Notes under the pieces: generated by a model
Seen by the model: the letters and a program-made list of their open reading frames with translations, nothing else
Told to the model about the DNA's origin: nothing
Databases searched by the model: none
Shown: positions 23,350 to 33,448 of the stretch, piece by piece
Layout of the letters: every line of letters starts with the position of its first letter
How positions within the stretch are numbered: position 1 is the stretch's first letter
From: Lithospermum erythrorhizon
Lineage: Eukaryota; Streptophyta; Magnoliopsida; Boraginales; Boraginaceae
Length of the DNA stretch: 64,000 nt
Reading direction: 5' to 3'
Assembly (NCBI GenBank): GCA_019722365.1
Contig: JADFUC010001680.1
Coordinates: forward strand, 62,001-126,000
Program-made: the position numbers and the translations under genes

Positions 23350-25150
23350 CTTTAGGCGGGCAGGAAAAGCAAACAAATTGGTGTAAATGCAGCATCTAAA
23401 TGTTTGAGTATGTCTATCGCCCGGTGATCGAGGAGAACTAAATTCCTTACGTTGGACAAGGAGGAGGTTTGGGTAAAGTAAGATGTCCGTATGCAATCCA
23501 CCCCACGTCGCGGAAGAATTCTAAGGTATCGCTCATGCTCGAAAGCATGAGGGAGTATTCGAGGGCCGCGGAATAGGCAAGGATACAAAGCTGCTTTAAG
23601 GTAGGATATTTTAGCCAAAAGCGAGGATGAGATCCTCCCACAACCTAAGGGTCGGAGGTGAGCCCCTTGACATGGAGGAGTAAATACCAAACAAACAATA
23701 AATACAAGTGAAAAAGCTAAAAATCATCAAAAGAAAGATGCGCATAGTACAAAAGAACAAAAGGTGGAAGTATTGGCTCTGATGCGTTATGCGGGCAGGT
23801 CAAAATCACAAGTTAGAGGGATCGGAAGAGGAGACATCATCTGCTGAGTGAGGTGGCAGGGGACCTCGGCTACGCTACTCGGCGGCTTACACGCCGGATG
23901 GTCCCTCTACATGGCAAGAAGTGTTGAAGAAGCGAGGTCCGCGTCTGCGTCGAGCTCGAACTGGATTCGCGGTCCGCCAATTGGTCAACTGGCGTCGTAG
24001 GTTTGCGGCGTCTCGTCGTCGAACCACGAAGGCTCTCCATCGCTTCAGCGTTGAGTCCTCTCCAGCTACTTGCTTCCGGTTCGGATCTGCGGCCTCCCGT
24101 ACGGTGAACAACGTGGCATACTTCTCTGAAAGTGTCTTCCTTGGCCCAGGATTTCACGGCCGTTGCGGTTCCTTTCTCGAGCGCCTCGCTTAGCAGGCAT
24201 AATACCATTCTCCCGGTAGCCGGCCCGGAAGAGGATCCACTAGCCTCCTTATAAGAAGACGAAGCCCACTTGTAGTTATTTCATGAAGCGAACTACAAAT
24301 AGAAGGAAATTCGAAGGACACGAGAAGAGGCAAAAGGAGGGAAGGGCATGCACTTATCTCTAGGCAGAGAAAGAAGATATTAGCTCTTCGTGGTTATGCG
24401 TAACGGGTGGCTGATGTAGTAAGTCTTTCAGCACCGCTTGAGGGCTACGTTGGCGAGGGTTGATAGGAGGATCAATCTGCCAGGGAGAGGAGCCCCGGTA
24501 GAGGCGTGGACCGCCTCGAGGCTTGAGAAGCTACGGGCGAGAGAGGGGCTGGTAGGAGAAGGGGCTGGTAGGTGAGTTTGGGGAATTTATGAACCAGCTC
24601 ACTTTTAGTCTCGGATTGAGAGCAACCCAGCGGTAGAGTGTTGCCAATGGCGCCAGGTATCATCGGGACATGGTCAGGCTAGGAGGAGGCTTTGGCCTTG
24701 GTCTGCGGAGGAGGAGGTGGGCAGGCTCACGCCGGGCACTTGAAGGGGCGACTGCCGCTTTGAGGCTCGAGGTGACGTTGCGGGGGCCAGATGCAGTTCT
24801 TCTCCCGAGGAGTGGCGAGGCCTCTGGCCTTTCGGCCCGTGTGAGAATAGAGGCGACAAATGGTTCGACAAAGGAGGAGAGCCCAGGGAAAGGGATGTAC
24901 CTTCTCAAGAGGGGACTCGCTATTTCATCCTCCCCTGAAGAGTTGCTCACCATAATAAGCTCGGCGGCAGGAGCTGGGGACATGCCACAACCAAATTCAG
25001 AGCCGTGTATACCAGGAGAGGAAAAATATCAAAGGGGCAATAGGCCTTTTGCCAAGGCGGTAGTGAGTGTTGCATGAGGGAGGAGGCAGCGTGGTCGGGG
25101 TACGTTGAAGGGTATGCTTAGTGGTTCAATTTTGAGGTCGGCATCGATTG
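23350..25150 (-). pseudogene. Candidate antisense extra ORF region (aORF) of the Tat element
   Basis: Downstream of the pol stop, the minus strand carries a run of open frames (23352-23690, 23870-24208, 24472-24663, 24660-24983) with Ser/Arg/Pro-rich composition. Tat-lineage elements are known to hold an additional, often antisense, frame between pol and the 3' LTR. No domain (such as the plant mobile domain known from some of these) is recognisable, and plus-strand frames of similar length exist at 23921-24193 and 24670-25077, so strand choice is tentative. Confidence 0.35.
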
Positions 25151-25202
25151 ATAGGGGAGAGACCCGTTGCCTTAAGAACCGAGAATCGGTGTAGAGTGTA
25201 GG

Positions 25203-26469
25203 GCGCAGAGGAAGTAGCGAAAAAATATATGGATGATCTCATTCTCAGAAGTTTAGTCATACCTGCTAAAGAGAGATCGAGAGGGGGAATCAAGACTTTC
25301 CGCCTTCATGATCTTCTTCGTGATTTCTGCATTGATAAAGCCAAGGAGGAGCACTTCTTTATGTTGTTTGATAAAATAAATTATTCTCGGCCACTACAAG
25401 ATCCTAGACGACTTATTATAAATGGGTCCTGCATCCGTGATCTACATTTCTCATGCCACAGTATCCGGTCGATGATTTGCTTTGATGAGTTGAAAGCTTT
25501 TGAAATTGAGAAGAGAATAGGATCTTACGATATGGTACTTCTTAAAGTGTTGGAAGTGCGTGAAGTCTCGCAAGAGCTGTTTCCAAACATTTCAAATTTG
25601 GTTCACTTGAGATACTTGGCTTTGGGTTTCCCATATTGGGGAATTTCAGATTTACCATCATCAATAAGCAAGTTATATAACCTGCATGTTCTCATTCTAA
25701 AATATACATTCTTTGAGGCCAAAGTGATAGAAGTGCCAGATTCGATATGGGATATGTTAAAACTCAGACACGTTCATATAACTCCCCAAGTATCATTTCA
25801 AGTTGATAGCAACAGACTTCAGAACTCCGCCTTTTTGTTGGAAAATCTAAGATCCTTATCCAAGGTGCGGGTTTCTTGTAGTGATTCAAAGTGGCTTACC
25901 AAGTTGACGAGGCTGCAAAGACTGTGTTGTGTTTTTGTGGATGATTTGAAAGACAACCAATTTCGAATGTTGCGCTTTAATGATCATCTTACTTCTCTGA
26001 AGGTGGAAAATGAAGCCGGCAGGATGCGGAGTGTTATAGCTCCATGTCAATTACCTATTAGTCTTCGGGAATTAACTTTGTCAGGAATCTTTCTACAAGG
26101 TTAAATGTCATCCTTGGAAATTGCAGCACTTCGTCAGTTAGAGGTTTTTAAGATATATAGTTGCTCTTTACCAACTGGTTACGAATGGAATGTGGGTGAT
26201 GGTGAATTTCCAAGGTTGAAGGTCTTGAAATTGAGGGGTCCATGTATTGCTAAGTGGATTGCCTCGGATGATTCCTTCCCCAGCCTCGAGGAACTATGGG
26301 TGGATAAATGTAGTTTGCTTGACGAGATCCCTCTTGAGTTTGGATACCTTGTGAGCTGCATTAAGTTCGTATATACGTTACGATTATGTAGTAATGTTCG
26401 TATTAGGATCTTCGAGATAGCGTTAGGGGTTATGATGAACTGCGAGATGCATTCATGTCAGTATCTTAA
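25203..26469 (+). pseudogene. Truncated CC-NBS-LRR resistance gene (R1-like), 3' part
   Basis: The readable protein starts with 'AEEVAKKYMDDLILRSLV' (25,203-25,256), the end of the NB-ARC ARC2 subdomain, and continues into an MHD-type motif 'RLHDLLRDFC' (25,304-25,333) and then leucine-rich repeats ('LFPNISNLVHLRYLAL', 'LPSSISKLYNLHVLIL', 'VPDSIWDMLKLRHVHI', 'LPISLRELTLSG', 'FPSLEELWVDKC'). This is the C-terminal half of a solanaceous/asterid R1-type NLR, an intracellular immune receptor. The coiled coil, P-loop, kinase-2 and GLPL motifs are absent; an in-frame TAG lies immediately upstream (about 25,197), where retroelement sequence begins. A TAA at 26,102-26,104 interrupts the LRR in frame (a one-base change from a sense codon would restore it). 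After about 26,357 the frame is lost and a usual-looking end ('GYDELRDAFMSVS' then stop at 26,467-26,469) is in another frame. Pseudogene. Confidence 0.85.
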
Positions 26470-26479
26470 TATATAATGC

Positions 26480-27735
26480 TCGGTTAACATTATTTGAAAT
26501 GCGTGACTTTTGTCAATCGGCACAAAAATTCGCGAAACTACAACCCAGCGAGTAATAATTTAATTATAGCTTTGGGATTTAAAATGGGTATGTAAGAACA
26601 TTGAGGCAAAATTAAAATTGTGGAATTATGCCCATGTTCCACTGTGTGTGGGAAGAAGGAGCTTCGGAATTTTCTTTTGTAGAATTATTATTTGAATATT
26701 CTTGAAACTTTTATGTCTTTTTTATTTTAGGAATGCAGTGAGAAAATTAAACGTTCCACTTGATTTAATCGACCAATTTGAGTAGGAGATAAAGATTCAG
26801 GAATCTTTATCCAAAAAATAATACTAGAATATTAACTTTTACTTGCTTAGCGATAAACTTTGTTTGGATAAGAAGTGAAGAATTAAAACTTTCGCTTACT
26901 TTTGGTGGAGCTAAAACATGTGGAAGAAGGTGGAAAAAGTTTTTTGCTAAACATTCGTAAGCACAAAAATGGATTTTTGACACAGAAATAATTTGACTTA
27001 TTGCATGAAGAGAAAATTCTTCCGTTAAACTTTGATAGTCGGCTTTTGTGAAAATCAAAGCTTCTATACTCTCTTCTCTGTGCGGTTGGTAGTAGATGGG
27101 AAAATTTCGTTGAATTTTTCTGCTTGACGCCGATCATAGTTCAATATTTTAAAGAGGTTCTGAAGTAAAACCTCAGGAAACGTTTTGGTTGGTGTGGACA
27201 ATCTTAGAATATTCTACTTTGGATATACTCGTGGAGTTTTAAATGTGATATTCATTTCTTCTTTCTGTATTTTATTTGGAAGAGCGGTACACATGTTTTC
27301 GACTCTTTAATTATTGTTTATCTGTTTGTAATGATCATGGAATTCGTATCCAAATAAGTGACATTAACCACAATTACTGCAAATATGATGCTACAATAAA
27401 AATTGGATTCTAGTTGAACATCTTACCGGAATCACCAATATCGATCTAGAAGAAAGATAACAAAGAAACAAATTTCCTCCCTATTCTAAATATAAGGCTT
27501 GCAGAACCTATGTCTAGCAAGACTAAGGGGTGTCTAAAATTAATTAATTTAACACATAATTTATTAAGTTTATTTCTTAATAAATTATTTTAAATACTTA
27601 ATAAATTAAGTATTTATCTAAATCCTTAATAAAATTTTAAGTTAAAATTCTATACTTATTTTTTTCTTCTTAAAAAAATCAGAAGTGATAAAGTCCAAAT
27701 TTACATACTTCTTCTCCCATAAATTTCTTCACATC
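26480..27735. other. Intergenic sequence downstream of the NLR remnant, no gene seen
   Basis: Balanced-to-AT-rich sequence. The minus-strand frames at 26807-27058 and 26883-27137 overlap each other in different frames and show no domain. From about 27,540 the sequence becomes AAATTAATTTAA-rich and leads into the trinucleotide block. Confidence 0.45.
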
Positions 27736-27739
27736 TCAC

Positions 27740-28470
27740 TAATCCCTCCATTATTATTATTACTACTATTATTATCTAGTAATAATAATAATAATAACTA
27801 TAATAATATTAATAATATAATATTAATAATAAATAATAAAAATAAAAATAAAAATAAAATTATAATAATAATAATATTAATAACAAAATAAATAATAATA
27901 AATAATAATAATAAATATAATCATATTAAAATAATAATAACAATAATAATAATAATATTAAAAATAATAATAATAATAATGATAAATAATAAAATAATAA
28001 TAACAATAGCTATTAATAATAACACACATAATAATAATAATAATGTTAATAATAATAATAACACACATAATAACTTAATAATGATAACAATAATAATAAT
28101 AACACACATAATAATATGTAAAATGTGTTAATAATAATAAGAAAAATATTAATAAATACAAATATTAATAAAACAATAATAATAACAAAATGATAATAAT
28201 AAAAATAATAGTAATAATATGTAAATACATAAATAGAATAATAATAATAACAATAATTTAATAATTAATAATAATAATAGTATTATTATTATAATAATAA
28301 TAGTAAAAATAAAAATAAAAATAATTTTAGTATCTTAATAGGTATTATTATTATAATAATTATTATTATAATTATTATTAATATTATAATTAATGATAAT
28401 AATAACTATAATAATTATAATAATTAATAATAATCATAGTTAATAATATATTTACTAATCGTATTTATTA
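27740..28470. repeat. (TAA)n/(ATT)n low-complexity block, about 730 bp
   Basis: Almost uninterrupted AAT/TAA and ATT trinucleotides with a few C or G interruptions. A sub-unit containing 'aacacacataataa' recurs at about 28,020, 28,060 and 28,100, giving a higher-order repeat of about 40 bp. The strand polarity changes from TAA-rich to mixed TAA/ATT near 28,270-28,400, so the block can form hairpins. The frames across it are artefacts of the repeat. Confidence 0.9.
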
Positions 28471-29147
28471 TTCATATTAATAATACTCGGTATTTGTTGA
28501 ATTATTTAACTATTGTAGTATTATCATACTATATATAATGTGTAAATGGTAGGTTGGCGGTTACAAAGTGAAGCCAAATTAATGTATTTTCTATTTTACC
28601 TCAGCCAAATTTTTTTTATTTTTAGTTTCGTAGTAAGCCTTGCATTATTATGTAAGCTATGAGAAAAATTCTGTAAGCTACTACTATAAATATTATCTAC
28701 TATGTAATACTTCATAGTATCACCAGAGAAAATGAAAGTTGTTTCACGATCCTTTTATTTTTCATTTGCTATAGTAACTTTCATCTTATTTCTTTTTAAG
28801 GTTTTTTTTTTTAATTTTTTTTATTATAATTTTATTATAAAAATAATAAAATAATTTGCACAAGCAAGACTATGCACATATAACTAGTTTATTTAATATA
28901 TGATGCATATATATAAATGAAATAGAGTAGGGGTAAAGTTGTCAATACAACTCAATTTAAGTCTTTTTCTTTGAATTGTTATCAAACACCTAAATATTTT
29001 CAGTATTCAGATTCAGTTATAATTCAGTTTGACCATTAGTTTAGTTTTCGGTTTTGAAGCTTGATTTCAATTTTTTAGAATTGAACAAACTTGCCCTAAA
29101 TTTTTATCTGTATTTGATGCAACTTATATTTTGATGGGAGTATGTCA
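28471..29147. other. AT-rich intergenic sequence, no gene seen
   Basis: No recognised coding region. It contains a phrase 'gtaagc[c/t]' repeated near 28,630-28,680 and T-rich tracts near 28,800. Confidence 0.45.
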
Positions 29148-29386
29148 TACTATCTCCATTTCAAATTAATTGATTTTCTCACTTTTCGAGACACGATTTT
29201 AATTATTAATTATTTTTCATATACATTATGAAAAATTATAAAAAAAATAATATTATGAAAATATTTTTAAAAACAAATTCAATGATATTAATTATATATT
29301 TTTTTATTAATGAATAAAAAGTAATTTGTGATTAAAATCTTGACACGAAATTCCAAAATCTCAATTAATTTGAAATGAAAATTAGG
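29148..29386. mobile_element. MITE-like inverted-repeat element
   Basis: The left end TA-CTATCTCCATTTCAAATTAATTGA has its inverted partner 'tcaattaatttgaaatgaa' near 29,360-29,379, giving about 18 matched terminal bases. Length is about 240 bp, AT-rich and non-coding. Termini of this type occur in plant Stowaway-like MITEs. It lies 0.3 kb downstream of the decarboxylase stop codon. Confidence 0.65.
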
Positions 29387-29659
29387 AAACCATCTCTTTT
29401 CTCACGGATCAAGACTAGTTTAACTAGTTTATTGGTCCAAATGAATGAATTTAAAGTTATTGTCTTTATGTGACCTAGTAAACTCAAATAATAAATATCA
29501 TATCATAAATAACAATCAACCCCGTATTTATATCTCATAAATTGTGAAAGGACTCAAATATAATTTCTAAATCAAATAAGTAATCAAGGCTCATTTGTTC
29601 CCATAAGATATTTTTGGAAAACTTACATAATCCCAAATAACAGGAATAAATATGAAACC

Positions 29660-31240
29660 TTAACATAATTTCAGCATTGAATCTGTAAGGTCTTTAATCA
29701 AATTCCAAGCATTGTCGACATGCCTATAATCAGTAAGTGAGCCTCCAACTGCCAACCGAATGATGTAAACCCTTCCAACCACTGCATGAGTTAGATAAGC
29801 CTGGCCTGATTCATTAATATGGTCCACCAACTTTCTATTGAATTCATTTACTACTGAAACATCATCTTTAGTCTCCCCAAAATAGTTGTCCTGTTTCTTT
29901 GGGGTCGAATCTGCTGGGACATAGTTGTCGTGCTTCTTGATTGCGCATGGCGTAACCCTGAAACAGACTACGGCAAAGTTCCTCGGGACCACGATTTCGA
30001 ATCTGTTGTCCGTGTTCACCAGGGCCTCAAAATGCTTGGCCATTTTGATATGGCTTCGGATGAAGTTCCTGAGATTGGACACACCATAACTTCTCAAAAC
30101 CATCCACAACTTCAACGCCCTGAATCGTCTACTCAACGATATTTGCCAATCTTTATAGTCAACCACTTTCTTCGAATCAGAAGCATGGTTCCTCAAGCAT
30201 TCAGGGTTTGTGGACAATGCTTCAATCAAAGCGTTTGGATCTTTAACCCATAGGCAACAACAATCCAGAGTGGTGAAAAACCATTTGTGAGCATTCAGGC
30301 TTATGGAGTTGGCACCCTCAACCCCTTCAAGAAAATGTTGGAATTCAGGGCAGATGCAGGCACTCCCTGCATAAGCAGCATCAACATGAACCCAGACACC
30401 GAATTCCTGAGCAACTTCACAAAGCGGCCCTATTGGATCAGCAGCAGTAGTTGAGGTAGTCCCAACAGTAGCACACAGATATAATGGCGCCAAGCCAGCT
30501 GCAACATCTGCTTCAATCACAGATCGAAGAAGCCCGGGTTGTAATGAAAATTCGAAGCCTATCGTTGTTGGAACGACCCTGATATTATCGCGGTTTAGTC
30601 CAGCGATCTGGCAAGCCTTCTGGAGTGAAAAATGAGTCTGGTCAGAAACATATACTACAAGTTCTCCAATTCTTTCTTTCCCAATTTTTTTCAGCATTCG
30701 ATCTCTGGCAGCAGTGAGGGTGCACAACATGGCTTCACAGGTTGTGCCCTGTAGTACACCCCCACCTCCACCAGAGAACAGAAAAGATCCAGGAAGTTTC
30801 AGCATTCCACCAAACCAATCCATTACAACATTCTCCAACTCTGTAGCTGCTGGTGAAGAAATCCAGTTGAACCCAACGACGTTAAACCCAGTGCTCAACA
30901 TTTCTCCCAGGAATCCAGCAACGCTCCCTGAACTCGGGAAATGAGCGAAAAAATTCGGGTTTTGCCAATGCGTGAGCCCTGGGAGAATATCCTTGTGCAA
31001 ATCCTGGAGGATTTTTTCGATTGGCTCGGGAGCGTAGGGGGCAGACTTTGGCAAACGGTCTCTAAGATAATTTGGCTCAACTTGGCTCCTTACAGGGTAT
31101 TGTTCAATGTTTTGGTAGTAATCTGCAAGAAAATCAACAATCATATGACCCTGTCTTCTGAATTCTTCAGGGTCTAAAGGGCTTAAAGAATGGGAAAAAC
31201 TAATTGCTATCTCATCAGAATTCATTTCGAGGGTGCCCAT
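29660..31240 (-). CDS. TYDC: Tyrosine/DOPA decarboxylase (aromatic L-amino acid decarboxylase)
   Basis: An intact 526-residue, single-exon protein of the plant PLP-dependent group II decarboxylases. It removes CO2 from tyrosine or DOPA to give tyramine or dopamine in the cytosol, feeding phenylethanoid glycosides, hydroxycinnamoyl amides or alkaloids. Visible features: N-terminal '[21 protein letters not shown]' region (residues 22-42, pieces), substrate-side 'HFPSSGS' (100-106), cofactor-stacking His203 in 'DQTHFS', Asp287 in 'HVDAAYAG', Schiff-base Lys319 in 'NAHKWF', and the C-terminal '[17 protein letters not shown]'. The catalytic-loop residue in 'VVDYKDWQI' is Tyr362. Tyr there marks decarboxylases, whereas aldehyde synthases of the family carry Phe. 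Ser384 (22 residues later) corresponds to the Ser reported for tyrosine-type enzymes (Gly in tryptophan decarboxylase). Full length is usual for the family (about 500-530). The start codon has A at -3 and G at +4. The odd feature is a duplicated 13-residue unit at 435-460. Neighbours are TE-derived and give no pathway hint. Confidence 0.93.
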   Translation of the reverse strand: MGTLEMNSDEIAISFSHSLSPLDPEEFRRQGHMIVDFLADYYQNIEQYPVRSQVEPNYLRDRLPKSAPYAPEPIEKILQDLHKDILPGLTHWQNPNFFAHFPSSGSVAGFLGEMLSTGFNVVGFNWISSPAATELENVVMDWFGGMLKLPGSFLFSGGGGGVLQGTTCEAMLCTLTAARDRMLKKIGKERIGELVVYVSDQTHFSLQKACQIAGLNRDNIRVVPTTIGFEFSLQPGLLRSVIEADVAAGLAPLYLCATVGTTSTTAADPIGPLCEVAQEFGVWVHVDAAYAGSACICPEFQHFLEGVEGANSISLNAHKWFFTTLDCCCLWVKDPNALIEALSTNPECLRNHASDSKKVVDYKDWQISLSRRFRALKLWMVLRSYGVSNLRNFIRSHIKMAKHFEALVNTDNRFEIVVPRNFAVVCFRVTPCAIKKHDNYVPADSTPKKQDNYFGETKDDVSVVNEFNRKLVDHINESGQAYLTHAVVGRVYIIRLAVGGSLTDYRHVDNAWNLIKDLTDSMLKLC

Positions 31241-31299
31241 TTTCTGTATTTTTCAAGAGGGCAACTACTACTGCATGAATATAAATGATAGTCACTCTC

Positions 31300-31373
31300 T
31301 TTCTCTTGATATAAATAATATATTGATAGGAAATGCAATGTTGGGCAACAAATAAGTTCGAGCTTAAATAGAG
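31300..31373 (-). promoter_or_regulatory. Candidate core promoter of the decarboxylase gene
   Basis: On the minus strand, a TATA-like word CTATTTAAG lies at 31,363-31,371, about 125 bp upstream of the ATG, and a second AT-rich candidate (TATTATTTATATC) at about 31,301-31,315. The first gives a conventional plant 5' UTR length of about 90-100 nt. The choice between them cannot be made from sequence alone. Confidence 0.35.
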
Positions 31374-31799
31374 GTTTTTTTTTTTGGCATGATACTGACG
31401 TCTAACGCTAATTTTTGGTCTCCACAAAGTTGAATCATATTGATTGCAGAAGGATCATTTGTCACTTTTGTCTCATTTTATCGCCTGCTTTTTCAAATTA
31501 GAAAACCATATTATGTAGATACATTGTATATTGTATATTATGTAGATACATTATATAATAGCTGTAATTCATGATAATCGCAATACATTATGTATAATGA
31601 ATTAATGCAAGTAGGATGATAAAGTACCATAAACAAATGGTAGACCAGTTCTGGGCATAGGTCAAGCTGGTGAAAGAAGCTAGGCATTGAAATATCGATA
31701 TTTTAAATCTTTTTAAATGCGATTATTGGGTTCGATAGAGATGCCCAGGTTGTTGGTGTTCTTAAAACGTATAATCAAGTTCTAAACTTAGCAGTCTGA

Positions 31800-32565
31800 A
31801 TCCCAAAATACTACGGATTGTACAAAATAATAAAACGAGGTGGTTATAAGTGTGTACGCTTTTGTTCGAATAAATCATTAGGCGGCCGAGTGGATTGCTG
31901 CAAATACTCAAGTCAGTATCTACAAGATCGTCCTTGTGGCCAAATTATAGAACTCTTTCCGTCGTTTTCTTAGAGCGGTTGAAGTATAAATTAGGAATAA
32001 AAAAAGATGACGAAAAACTTGTTTTAATACTGAAATTCGGCTATTTGGGATGGAGGAGAGAGTTTTGATTTCACGAAATCAAAATATCGACGATGGATTT
32101 AATTGTGTTGAATTAAGCCACTTAAATAGACAATGGCTGAGACTTGAGGAGATAAAAACTCCTCCAAAATCTTATACATCTCGCCCGCCCAACCGAGCCA
32201 AACTCGAGTCACCATTGATTCGATTTTCCGTCCCCAAATGTTTCGCCGTGTTTCGGCTTCATACTCAGAAAGTTTATAATACATTTATTATATAGTTCGA
32301 TTTACTGTTTGTGTGTGACCTCTTAGGACGAATTAACAAGAGTAATATATTAAACAATATTAACCGACTATTGTATTAATATATAGATTACGAGTGGACC
32401 CTAGTAAGCCATCGTAACCCTTAATTTCAATACGTTAATCCTAAAATATTGATCGTCTATTAATATATATATATATATACATATAATTTGAATGAGTAAA
32501 TCGGTTGTCGTCCCAAATTGTTCAGCAGGCGTTTTCATGAGATTGAATTTATGATATTGGTATCA
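31800..32565 (-). repeat. Left LTR (3' LTR) of the outer copia-like element
   Basis: Direct repeat of 45.55-46.21 kb. Shared landmarks in order include 'gttttcttagagcg', 'gaagtata', 'gataaaaactcctc', 'gtttataata', 'ttattatatagttcg', 'tattgtattaatatatag' and 'taagccatcgtaacc'. The inner boundary is about 32,553-32,565; the outer boundary is approximate because similarity fades. Confidence 0.7.
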
Positions 32566-33448
32566 GCGATTTCGCCGATCTGGCGATTTCAGCGATCGAG
32601 CTTTGGTAAATGTGTCCGCGAACTCGCGCGCGGTTTCCTTGGTAATAGATAGGCAATGTGACGTCGACTCTTAGGCGGTGATGGCGCTTTAGTCCTCCTG
32701 CTTAGAAATTGCAATCTAAGTTTATCGGTTGTATGAATCTATTGTACCCGGGTTCCCGTTTATACTCTTTGCGTTATATCGACATCAAATGCCGTTATAA
32801 TCCTTACATTCTGGAAGGGCGTTGACATGGTCAAAGCACATTACTCGATGCCAGCGAAAACCACATTTACTCGGGTCAAGAATTGTCATTCAACACCAAG
32901 CTATGTGAGAAACTTCTTGGGATCTGGTCATTATCTTCAAGTTCTCACTGGCGGTCATTGTCCAGTACTACGGCTTCAAACTATTTTAAGGCTCGTAAAC
33001 CCATGTGATTGATTAGAGTATCCATACTCCTTTTGATCCAAGAAAATGATCAACACAATCAAGCACATACTAGTCGTTGGGATTTGATTAGTTTAGTGAC
33101 ATAACTAGGAGCAGCCCGATACAGTTATTTTTAAACATTGAGGTTTTTCTTGTTTGGATCGTGCATCCAAGACCTCTCCCAAAACAACATTAGATTGCGG
33201 TGGGAATCAATGAGTCGTTACTTATAGTAACGAGGTGTGAACATTTACATATACCATTTATTATCTATAATGATGATGTATAAACGATCCTGACTTAGGT
33301 CGAACATTGTCCTCTGATAGTCATTTATGACATTGAGAAGAAATACGAGCTCAGTAAATCTAGCGCTTGGCTGGAGCATCAGAGAAGAGAAGAAGAAGAT
33401 TGCCTTTCTTGTCATACTTGTACCGTGGTTGATTAGTTGGGTATCTAG
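32566..33448 (-). pseudogene. 3' internal remnant of the outer copia-like element
   Basis: Between the left LTR and the nested element. The minus strand at 32,783-32,838 reads 'ctttgaccatg ... ggattataacggcat', matching the shared 3' domain of elements 1 and 2. No intact frame is present, and the plus-strand frame at 32827-33012 is not protein-like. It is the non-coding tail of the element. Confidence 0.5.

Larger units (their letters stand above)
10000..25200 (+). mobile_element. Decayed Tat-lineage Ty3-gypsy retrotransposon, split by a copia insertion
   Basis: The two GC-rich flanks (about 10.0-11.83 kb and 20.53-25.2 kb) share composition and surround an independent copia element. The right flank holds protease, RNase H and integrase in gypsy order (integrase after RNase H). 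The left flank is placed as the 5'/gag side by position and composition only. After the pol stop at 23,244 there is another ~1.9 kb with minus-strand open frames, a layout known for Tat elements (Ogre/Retand), which carry an extra antisense frame between pol and the 3' LTR. No LTR pair, PBS or target duplication for this element was found, so both ends are approximate. Confidence 0.55.

Noticed and set aside
27685..28109. Ile/Asn-rich frames across the trinucleotide block
   Set aside because: They are translations of AAT repeats and would read the same in any such block.
29930..31177. Plus-strand frames opposite the decarboxylase
   Set aside because: Shadows of a conserved minus-strand enzyme with all catalytic residues.
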